Source: Acidobacteriota bacterium
GTDB lineage: Bacteria; Acidobacteriota; Terriglobia; Bryobacterales; JACQDG01
Direction of reading: 5' to 3'
Length of the DNA: 37,355 bases
Assembly (NCBI GenBank): GCA_016201185.1
Contig: JACQDG010000224.1
Location: 1 to 37,355 of the forward strand
Shown: positions 27,814 through 37,355 of the stretch, piece after piece
Numbering within the stretch: the first letter of the stretch is position 1
How the letters are laid out: each line of letters begins with the position of its first letter
The notes under the pieces: model-generated
Told to the model about the DNA's origin: nothing
The model's input: only the letters and a program-made list of their open reading frames with translations
Databases searched by the model: none
Made by a program: the position numbers and the translations under genes

Positions 27814-28605
27814 ATGTCTTGCACAGGCCTTGCAGTGAGAACGGCTCCCACCGGGAGCCTGAATCGAGAACAGCGGGACGCCATTGTGATAGATCACCTG
27901 CCATTGGTGAAAGCTATCGCCGGGCGGGTCCGGGAGAATCTTCCGGTGCAGGTGGAACTGGACGACCTGGTGCACGCCGGGATTCTGGGTCTCTTTGATG
28001 CGGTTCAGAAATACGATCCCACCAAGCGCGTGGCGTTTCACCTGTATGCCAAGCACCGCATCCGCGGGGCCATCCTGGACAGCCTGCGGCAACTGGACTG
28101 GGCCTCGCGCGATTTGCGCAAGCGCTACAAGCGGATCGAAGCCATGACTCAGAAGCTGAGTTACAAGCTGGGCCGGCCTCCCCATGAGACCGAGCTGGCC
28201 CGGGAAATGGGCGTCAGCCTGGCGCGCTGGCGAAAAATGGTTTGGGAGCTGCACTCCGCCGGGCTGGGCCCGGGTCAGAGCCACCTGGGTAGCCAGACCA
28301 GCGACGGTCTGGACCGCTTCTCCGGCCCGGATTCGCCGCGCAGCATGGAAGACCTGCCGGATCGGGCCTGTGCTCGGAAGCAATTGCGCCAGGTTCTGGC
28401 GGCGGTCCTCGAGAGTCTACCGCCCCGCTACCAGCGCGTGGTCGCCCTCTATTACACCCACGGCTCGACCATGAAGCAGATCGGGGCCGAGCTGGGGGTG
28501 AATGAAAGCCGGGTATCGCAAATACACAAGGGGGCGCTGGAGAAACTCAACGCCGCCCTGCGCAACCGGGGCATTCAGACCCCCGGCATCTTTGTGGACG
28601 GCTGA
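27814..28605 (+). CDS. Sigma-28-like (FliA/WhiG family) RNA polymerase sigma factor
   Basis: ATG at 27814 with GGAGG upstream; MSCTGLAVRTAPTGSLNREQRDAIVIDHLPLVKAIAGRVRENLPVQVELDDLVHAGILGLFDAVQKYDPTKRVAFHLYAKHRIRGAILDSLRQLDWASRDLR; C-terminal region-4 HTH STMKQIGAELGVNESRVSQIHKGALEKL. Confidence 0.93.
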   Translation: MSCTGLAVRTAPTGSLNREQRDAIVIDHLPLVKAIAGRVRENLPVQVELDDLVHAGILGLFDAVQKYDPTKRVAFHLYAKHRIRGAILDSLRQLDWASRDLRKRYKRIEAMTQKLSYKLGRPPHETELAREMGVSLARWRKMVWELHSAGLGPGQSHLGSQTSDGLDRFSGPDSPRSMEDLPDRACARKQLRQVLAAVLESLPPRYQRVVALYYTHGSTMKQIGAELGVNESRVSQIHKGALEKLNAALRNRGIQTPGIFVDG

Positions 28606-28622
28606 CCCCGGTTGGAACCGCG

Positions 28623-30206
28623 CTAGGCTCTGGCTTCCATTCGCCGCCACTTTGCGAGCAGCGCCTGCAACCGCAGATAGGCCTCCTTCGTCCTCAGGTC
28701 TTCGTGCAGAAGCCCGCCGTGCGGGATGAAAGCGGGGTCGACAACGTCCCACCACCCGATGGCGTCGATATACGGCTTACTGTACACGAGCGTATAAAAC
28801 TGCTCGATCCAGTCGGCCTGCGCCGTCTCACTCCAGTGCTCCCCATGCCACGGAAAGCGGACCCCGTGCGGCCACGCGGTGGGAACTTCGACCGAGGAAG
28901 AGGGCAGGCCGAGCTCGGTGATGTGGATCCGCTTGGCAAAGCCCTGAAACGTCTCGATGGACCGTTCAAATTCGAGCAGGTCCCGTCCCAGGTAGTAGTA
29001 CTGCAAACCGATCGCCTCAAACTCCGTCCCCGCGTCCTTCACCATTTGCAAATAGTCATAGACGCTCTGCTCGCCGATTTTTGGCGACCGCGCCATGTAT
29101 TCGCACCAGGTGCAGCAGTTGTTGACGATGCGAAAACAGGTGGGATCGGCTTCCCGCGCCGCCCGGAGCGCCCCCGCCGTCAAATCGATCATGTGTTCCT
29201 TCGTGAACCCTAGCACGTTCTTGTGGTGCAGCTCGTTGACGACGTCCCAGATGTGGATGCTGCCTCGAAACCGGGCGATCGAGCGGCGAATGTGCGTCAG
29301 GCAGACGGCCTTCGCCTGCTCGTAGGTCCTGCCTCTCAGCCACTGCGGCGTGGTGCCGGGATAGAGAAAGATCAGTGGGTGCCCTTTCCGCACGATGGAG
29401 GTCCCGTCGAGCCAGCTCAGGATTTTTTCCACGACGCCATAATCAGGCTTTCCCTCGACACCTTCGACCCCGCGCAGGTAGAAAGGAAGAGTGGCGTAAT
29501 TGAATAGCCCTGCAAACCGCTCGGCATACGGTTTTCCCAGTGCAGGGAAGCCGAACGCATTGGCCCCGAACAGGAAGCCGGGCCGCGCCCCGTGACGGGC
29601 GATGAGCTGCTCGGCCCGCCCGATAACGATCATCTCCCCGGCCCACAGTGATTCGCGCAGGGATTCGATCGACCAGCGGGCCGCTGCCCGCTGGTCGGGC
29701 CTGGCAGCCGTGGCCTTCTTCAACAGCGCCTCGGCCTGCTCCGTCCGGCGCAGCGCAGCGGCGGAGATCTCTATGCCGGAACGCCGGCATTCCTCCGCGA
29801 GCCGGCGCACCGTCGCCAGCCGATCGGCGGCGAACTCGAAGTTGAGAAAGAGCGGCTCCGGTTTGGCGAAAGACTCCGGTGTGTAGCCGCTGCCCCGGTT
29901 GTCGGCGTACACGTACATGTGGCCGAATCCCGGCACCAACAGTGGCGTCGAGATGCGAAACGGCCTTGCGGCAGGCTCAAAAACGACTTCTCCAGGGCTG
30001 AATTGCGGCTCGATCGGGAAGGGACGCAGCAAAAAGTCGCAAATGTGAAAACGGTCCAGCTCTTTCGCCGCAACCGGCTTGCCCTGGTAATCGAGGATCC
30101 GGCAGCGGGCCTGGACGGGTTCCGGAACCGCAACCTGGCCGCCGAGCACGGAAGCGGCGGCGAGCCTCCCGACAAATTCGCGGCGCGTGCTCCCACAGGC
30201 TCTCAT
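28623..30206 (-). CDS. Secreted (Tat-type signal) GH10-like glycoside hydrolase
   Basis: STRREFVGRLAAASVLGG signal; GSIHIWDVVNELHH (acid/base) and KRIHITELGLPSS (nucleophile) in a GH10-like TIM-barrel context. Confidence 0.8.
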   Translation of the reverse strand: MRACGSTRREFVGRLAAASVLGGQVAVPEPVQARCRILDYQGKPVAAKELDRFHICDFLLRPFPIEPQFSPGEVVFEPAARPFRISTPLLVPGFGHMYVYADNRGSGYTPESFAKPEPLFLNFEFAADRLATVRRLAEECRRSGIEISAAALRRTEQAEALLKKATAARPDQRAAARWSIESLRESLWAGEMIVIGRAEQLIARHGARPGFLFGANAFGFPALGKPYAERFAGLFNYATLPFYLRGVEGVEGKPDYGVVEKILSWLDGTSIVRKGHPLIFLYPGTTPQWLRGRTYEQAKAVCLTHIRRSIARFRGSIHIWDVVNELHHKNVLGFTKEHMIDLTAGALRAAREADPTCFRIVNNCCTWCEYMARSPKIGEQSVYDYLQMVKDAGTEFEAIGLQYYYLGRDLLEFERSIETFQGFAKRIHITELGLPSSSVEVPTAWPHGVRFPWHGEHWSETAQADWIEQFYTLVYSKPYIDAIGWWDVVDPAFIPHGGLLHEDLRTKEAYLRLQALLAKWRRMEARA

Positions 30207-30218
30207 GGTCTCCTCATA

Positions 30219-31424
30219 CTAAAAAGACAGCCGGTAGACGTGCGCCCCGAAAGGCTCGAAGCTGTCACGCCAGGCGCCATCTTTAAGGCCGGGCGTTCGC
30301 GACTCGAATAGCGCCTGGCAGCGCCGGAACGCGTCGAGTCCGGAGAACGTCACTTCCACGGGGTTGGGGTCGGCGTTGACTGCCATCAGGATGACGCCGT
30401 GTTCACCGGGCTTGGCGATCCACTCGATGCCCCGGTCCAGGCTATGGCCGACATCGTGATACGTAAGCCCCAGCTTCAACGGCGCCTTTCGCGCCGCCAG
30501 CTCGGTTTTGAGTTCCCGCAACTCGCCGGCCACCGCTCGCACGTCCTCCCACAGGGGCGCGTCGGGCGGGTTGGAATAAAGACCCCAGTAGAGCAGGCCG
30601 TTTAACCCGTGGGCGATCGCCTGGTAGGTCATGAAGCGCATCTGGGAACGGGTGGGATAGAGAATCATCTTCGGGTCGCGGTCCTTTTCGCGCAGGTTTT
30701 CCCAGGCGAAAGCCTGCAGCACGAGGAAGACGGCGCGCGAGGCGCCCGCCACCCGCCGCATCTTGTCGGCGTACTGGCCGACCTGGCTGACAAAGGTGTT
30801 GAGAAAGTCTCCCTGCCGGCCATCAGGCCACAGAGCGTACATCTCGCGAATCCCCGGCGGCGCCACGGGGTAAATGTCGGTGGCCACAATATCGGCCCCC
30901 GGGTTATATCGCTCGAGCGTGCTTTCGAGGTTCGTGGGCGCGTGGTTCAGATAGAGCAGGTGAGCCGGATCGAGGCTCTTGACGAAGCTATAGGTAGCTA
31001 TAATATCTTCTGGCGGCACGCGGGGTTCGGTCTTCTTCCAGATGTAGGACGGTTCGTCCTCCGTTTCCCACAACAGAAGAGCCGGCTCGTTCCGGAAGGC
31101 GGTCACAATCTTCCGGATTCTCTCTTCATCCGCGCTGCGCTTTTTTGGCGAAAGGGAGCCTAGGCCCACCCAGGCGTGCAAGTTGTGCGCCGCGGCCTGG
31201 GCAAAGTCCTCCGCCTTGGCCTGCACGTTGACCAGGTTGAAGCCGGCTTCCTTCGCCTCTTTCCAGGGACTGGCGGTGCGAGGCAACTGATAAAGCCCCA
31301 GAATGAACTCCCGCCGGCCGTCCATGGTGATCATGCCGTCAGAGTCCATCCCGATCTGGCGTACCCCGGCGGGCGCCGCGAGCAAAGGCAGCGGGATGGC
31401 CTTCAGGAATGTCCGCCGGTCCAT
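30219..31424 (-). CDS. Secreted (Tat-type signal) glycoside-hydrolase-like TIM-barrel protein
   Basis: Start MDRRTFLKAIPLPLLAAPAG at 31424; LLLWETEDEPSYIWKK, VATDIYPVAPPG, GLNGLLYWGLYSNPPDAPLWEDVRAVAGEL. Confidence 0.7.
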   Translation of the reverse strand: MDRRTFLKAIPLPLLAAPAGVRQIGMDSDGMITMDGRREFILGLYQLPRTASPWKEAKEAGFNLVNVQAKAEDFAQAAAHNLHAWVGLGSLSPKKRSADEERIRKIVTAFRNEPALLLWETEDEPSYIWKKTEPRVPPEDIIATYSFVKSLDPAHLLYLNHAPTNLESTLERYNPGADIVATDIYPVAPPGIREMYALWPDGRQGDFLNTFVSQVGQYADKMRRVAGASRAVFLVLQAFAWENLREKDRDPKMILYPTRSQMRFMTYQAIAHGLNGLLYWGLYSNPPDAPLWEDVRAVAGELRELKTELAARKAPLKLGLTYHDVGHSLDRGIEWIAKPGEHGVILMAVNADPNPVEVTFSGLDAFRRCQALFESRTPGLKDGAWRDSFEPFGAHVYRLSF

Positions 31425-31426
31425 GG

Positions 31427-33547
31427 TCAGCGGGACTCCTTTTTTGCCTGCGCCCGGTCGTATTCGTCGATCAGCCGGCTGCCTTGTTCGAGCGCCCGCC
31501 ACGCTTCCTCTTGTGTGCCTTGTGGAATCTCGATGCTCTTGTTTCCCTTGGCGTCATCGACCAGCCAGTCATAACGGTTGAGCCAATACCCATCATGGAA
31601 GCGACGGCCGGCCATCATCGCGTCCTTCCACTGGGGGATGGGGTAAAGCCCGAGCATCAGCGCCGAGGCATTCAGCATATGCTGGCCGCGCAGCCAGAAG
31701 CGGTCCACGTCGGCCGCCGACAACGCCTGGAAGCTCATCCAAATCATAGGCATGTCCGGGGTGCTCAGGCCGCGGATCAGCCCGCGGTAGAACCAGCTAT
31801 ACGGCAGCCCGGCATGGTAGGCGCCGAAGAGGAAGTTTGGATTGATGGCCCGCACCCGCTGCCGGATCAAGCGGCCAAGCTTTTCGCTTTCTTGCTCCAG
31901 AAGCAAGTAATAGGTTTCGAGCAGGCTGCGATCTCGCAGCCAGGGATAGCGCTGTTCGTAAGAAAGCCGGGCCGCCTCCTCCAGCACCTGGCCATCCAGG
32001 TGGCCCCGGGCGGATCGCAGGAAGGCCTGAAAGGCGGCGTCCTCAAAGCCGATGGCCTCCGGATAAAAAATGATCGGCTCCCAGCCATACATTTCAAAGT
32101 CGATCGTGGCGCCCTTGACAGAAGGATGCGCCCGGCTGAAGCGGGCGACCTCCTCGAGCGAGGGAATCACGATCTCGTTCCACAGCCGGAGATCGAGCGG
32201 GGAGAGAATCTCCAGCACGCGGCCGTCGACGCCCCGGCACCGCTCGTACCGGTCCCGGTCGAAGGCCCCGCCGGGGTAGTTGTAGCCGATGGTCCAGCCG
32301 ACGCTCGATCCATCGAGCTCTTTGGCGAACGTCTCCCAGGCGTGGCGCAGGGCGGCGCGCTGCTCGGCTGAGTATTTGCTCGACACGAAGCGATCCGGCC
32401 ATCCGACTCCCCAGATGTAGTTCAGCCCGGCCTTCTTGAAGCCTGCCGCCAGGCGCTTCAGCCAGTCGTCGTCCCGGTTGGTGTCCCCCCAAGCGGCGCG
32501 GAGGCCGTGATCGAGGTACTGGCCGTAAAGATCCCGGCGGATGGTTGCCCGGTATTGCGCCCGGTAACTTTCGCGGTTCTCGGGCACGCGCTCGATCGCC
32601 CCACCCGGCGGCACGGAGATTAGGCCGCTTTCCGCCGGTGGCGCGGCCGGGAGAGAATGTTCCGCCTGCTCGTCAAAGGCCGCGTCTATGTGAGCCGGCC
32701 CGCTCCAACGAGCCTTGCCGCGCGCCAGGCTCGCCATTTCCGAAAGAATGTTCTGAATGAACCGGTCGCTCGACGGCGCCCAGTCCAGAACATTTGTCGG
32801 CTGCACGCCCACCCGCCCGTTGAAACCGCCGATGTTCAGGTTGAAGCGCTCCGTCACCAGCACGTACCCCTTGCCGTATTGGGCCATGGCCACAACGGGG
32901 AAGGCGCCAGACCCAGGCATGTCAGGAACCCGGGGCCGCCCCAGGCCTACGATGGCAAAGGCCGTCGGCGAAGTTCGCGCCAGTACCAGCGCTGGCGGCC
33001 TTGCTTCGAGAATGGTCGAGCGGTCGAGCACCAGGTTCTGATCCACACCTTGAGCCGCAAATGTGCCGCTCGCCGGCCGGAAATAGCATTGTGGATACAT
33101 GGCCGAAAGATACCGCCCGGAATCATCGTCGGCGATCGCGGGCTTGACCTGAATGCCCGAGCCGAGCGCCGCGAGCAGCCGGTTGTAAGGCCGCAACTGG
33201 TTAAAGGCTTCCGGATCGCCCGGCACGCCAAGGATGAGCAGCCCGCCCCTGGCCACATAAGAAACCACGGCGGGAATCTCAACTTCCGGCAGTTGCAGAC
33301 TGGAGCCGATGCCGCCCGCCGAAGAGAGCAGCACCAGCATGTGGTATCGGGCCAGGTCCGCCCGCGTGAGAACAGGATAGTATTGCCGGAAGTCGACATG
33401 CATGCCGGTGGCGGCCACGCGGCGGATCACTTCGTTCGAAAAATCGGGCGGGTTCATCTCGTAGTCGATAACCAAGGCCCGTTCGTCGGCCCCAGCGCCC
33501 GCGGTGGCCAGAACCAGAAAGAGGACAAACACAGCAGAAGTTTTCAT
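31427..33547 (-). CDS. Large secreted protein: GATase1-like N-terminal region + putative TIM-barrel glycosidase
   Basis: Signal peptide MKTSAVFVLFLVLATAGAGAD; YHMLVLLSSAGGIGSSLQLPEVEIPAVVSYVARGGLLILGVPGD (GATase1-like); ..KGATIDFEMYGWEPIIFYPEAIGF...NFLFGAYHAGLPYSWFYRGLIRGLSTPDMPMIWMSF. Confidence 0.6.
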   Translation of the reverse strand: MKTSAVFVLFLVLATAGAGADERALVIDYEMNPPDFSNEVIRRVAATGMHVDFRQYYPVLTRADLARYHMLVLLSSAGGIGSSLQLPEVEIPAVVSYVARGGLLILGVPGDPEAFNQLRPYNRLLAALGSGIQVKPAIADDDSGRYLSAMYPQCYFRPASGTFAAQGVDQNLVLDRSTILEARPPALVLARTSPTAFAIVGLGRPRVPDMPGSGAFPVVAMAQYGKGYVLVTERFNLNIGGFNGRVGVQPTNVLDWAPSSDRFIQNILSEMASLARGKARWSGPAHIDAAFDEQAEHSLPAAPPAESGLISVPPGGAIERVPENRESYRAQYRATIRRDLYGQYLDHGLRAAWGDTNRDDDWLKRLAAGFKKAGLNYIWGVGWPDRFVSSKYSAEQRAALRHAWETFAKELDGSSVGWTIGYNYPGGAFDRDRYERCRGVDGRVLEILSPLDLRLWNEIVIPSLEEVARFSRAHPSVKGATIDFEMYGWEPIIFYPEAIGFEDAAFQAFLRSARGHLDGQVLEEAARLSYEQRYPWLRDRSLLETYYLLLEQESEKLGRLIRQRVRAINPNFLFGAYHAGLPYSWFYRGLIRGLSTPDMPMIWMSFQALSAADVDRFWLRGQHMLNASALMLGLYPIPQWKDAMMAGRRFHDGYWLNRYDWLVDDAKGNKSIEIPQGTQEEAWRALEQGSRLIDEYDRAQAKKESR

Positions 33548-33549
33548 TG

Positions 33550-35609
<2,060 letters not shown>

Positions 35610-35611
35610 TC

Positions 35612-36538
35612 ATGGTGCTCTATCGGCAAGGGGTCCTGATCTACAATCCGGCGGCCGGATGGCGGCGTGGGCGGCTGGAACAGCAGGTGCAGCGAGCGGT
35701 TGATGTTCTGCGGTTTCACGTGGAACGAATGGTAATCCGGCCCACTGTCGGGCCCCGTTCGGCGATCGAGCTGGCGCGGCAGGCTTCTGAGCAGGGCGCT
35801 GACCTGGTGCTGGCCTGTGGGGGAGACGGGACCATCAACGAGGTGGTGAACGGCCTGGCCCATGCTGCCGTGCCCCTGGCCGTGCTACCGGCCGGGACCG
35901 CCAACGTGCTGGCACGCGAAATTGGCTTGCCGCGCGATCCCGTGCGGGCCGCGGAAATGCTCGCTTCGCTGGCGCCCCGGCGGATCTCGTTGGGACGGGT
36001 CTCGCCGAGCGGCGCCGCCGCCCGCTACTTTCTTTTGTTGTGCGGAGCCGGCCTGGACGCCCACATCGTCTACCATCTCGACCTGCGGCGGAAAGCCCGT
36101 CTTGGTGTGCTGGCCTATTGGTGGGCCGGGCTGGCCGAGTTTGGTCGGCGGCTGGAAGTGTTCGAGGTCGAGATCGGCCCGCACCGCTACGAGTGCGCGT
36201 TTGCCCTGGCCGCCCAGTCGAGCACCTATGGAGGCAGCTTGCAGATTGCGCGCGACGCCCATCTGCTGTCAGGCGAGTTTCAGGTGGTGCTGTTTCACTC
36301 CCGCTCCACGCTGCGCTATCTTCGGTACCTGGCAGGCGTGCTGACGGGCCGCCTGGAAGGGCTGCCGGATGTGACTTTCGCGACAGCCCGCCGGCTCGAG
36401 ATGCGGGCCGCCGAAAGCGCGCGCGTGTACATTGAGGTGGATGGGGAATCAGCGGGCTGTCTTCCCGCCACTCTCGAAATCGTGCCTGGCGCTCTCACGC
36501 TGCTGATGCCGGCCGCCTACCTGCAAGCCCATGGATAA
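35612..36538 (+). CDS. Diacylglycerol kinase / YegS-type lipid kinase
   Basis: VLIYNPAAGWRRGR, LVLACGGDGTINEVVNGL, LAVLPAGTANVLAREIGLP. Confidence 0.93.
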   Translation: MVLYRQGVLIYNPAAGWRRGRLEQQVQRAVDVLRFHVERMVIRPTVGPRSAIELARQASEQGADLVLACGGDGTINEVVNGLAHAAVPLAVLPAGTANVLAREIGLPRDPVRAAEMLASLAPRRISLGRVSPSGAAARYFLLLCGAGLDAHIVYHLDLRRKARLGVLAYWWAGLAEFGRRLEVFEVEIGPHRYECAFALAAQSSTYGGSLQIARDAHLLSGEFQVVLFHSRSTLRYLRYLAGVLTGRLEGLPDVTFATARRLEMRAAESARVYIEVDGESAGCLPATLEIVPGALTLLMPAAYLQAHG

Positions 36539-37355
36539 CATCACCCACTCGCTGACCGCGGTACTACTCTCCCGTACCGGCCCGAACCGCGTGATCCCCC
36601 GCGCCACGTGGACCCTGTTTCTGGCGTCCAATGCGCCGGACATTGACTTCATCGCTTTTGCCGGCGGGCCGCTTTCTTATTTGCGCTATCACCGGGGTCT
36701 GACCCACGCCGTGGCGGGGGCACCGCTGGTGGCGGCGCTGGCGACCCTGGTGATGTGGCTGCCCGCTCTGTGGCGCAAGGAGAAATATTCCTGGGGCCGG
36801 ACATACCTGGTGGCGCTGATCGGCGTGGCGCTGCACGCGTTGATGGATTTCACTAACGTCTACGGCATCCGGCCCTGGTATCCGTTTGCGGATACATGGT
36901 ATAGCTGGGATATATCATTCCTTGTGGACGTCTGGCTTTGGGTGGCGATGCTGGCGGCGCTGGCCGCTCCGGCCCTGGGGCGGATGATCAGCGGAGAAAT
37001 CGGCGCGCCGGCGGGCAGCGGCCGCGGCTGGGCCGTGGCGGCGCTGCTGTTTGTGGCGCTCTGGTGGGGCGCCCGGGACGTGTCCCATCGCCGGGCCCTG
37101 GCCATGCTCGATTCCCACCTCTACGGCGGCGGCATCGCGGCCGGCGACGATTCCGATTCTTCCAAGGAAAGGCCCGGCGAGCCTCCCCTGCGCGTCGCCG
37201 CTTTCCCCAATCCCACCAACCCGCTCGAGTGGCGCGGGTTTGTTGAGACCGAGGCCTTCTACCAGATCCTGACCGTCAACGTCCTCCGGCCGCTCGACCC
37301 CACGCGCGGCCAAGTGGTGTACAAACCGGAGCCTTCGCCGGCTCTCGAGGCCGCC
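36531..37355 (+). CDS. YdjM/DUF457-like membrane-bound metal-dependent hydrolase (open at right window edge)
   Basis: MDNITHSLTAVLLSRTG...LFLASNAPDIDFIAF, YHRGLTHAVAGAP, LHALMDFTNVYGIRPWYPFADTWYSWD. 275 codons open to the last base; missing from the ORF track because there is no stop in the window. Confidence 0.88.
   Translation, partial: MDNITHSLTAVLLSRTGPNRVIPRATWTLFLASNAPDIDFIAFAGGPLSYLRYHRGLTHAVAGAPLVAALATLVMWLPALWRKEKYSWGRTYLVALIGVALHALMDFTNVYGIRPWYPFADTWYSWDISFLVDVWLWVAMLAALAAPALGRMISGEIGAPAGSGRGWAVAALLFVALWWGARDVSHRRALAMLDSHLYGGGIAAGDDSDSSKERPGEPPLRVAAFPNPTNPLEWRGFVETEAFYQILTVNVLRPLDPTRGQVVYKPEPSPALEAA

Overview
This GC-rich chromosomal window looks like an Acidobacteria genome (Bryobacter/Solibacter-like; inferred from gene content and protein style, not proven). 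Coding density is about 95%, with no rRNA, tRNA, CRISPR or prophage seen. Housekeeping genes: thymidine kinase, gap-pgk, rdgB-rph, ligA and a diacylglycerol-kinase-like gene. Accessory or regulatory content: (i) a FitAB/VapBC-type toxin-antitoxin pair with a near-palindrome over the antitoxin start codon; (ii) a large minus-strand MoxR / DUF58 / vWA cluster (9.6-24.8 kb) that also encodes a TPR-gluzincin metallopeptidase and a C13/caspase-like protein that appears to lack its catalytic Cys, split by a plus-strand Uma2 + M28-peptidase pair; (iii) a sigma-54 enhancer-binding protein with a degenerate receiver and a GAFTDA motif, with a candidate sigma-54 promoter and upstream inverted repeat, divergent from a sigma-28-like factor; (iv) three secreted glycoside-hydrolase-like genes including a GH10-like protein with a lost WHxQ motif; (v) two copies of a ~28-bp, 10-bp-periodic dispersed repeat lying over gene 3' ends. 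Several small ORFs missing from, or mis-started in, the ORF track are reported. Coordinates use my preferred start codons. Family assignments come from motif recognition without database searches.
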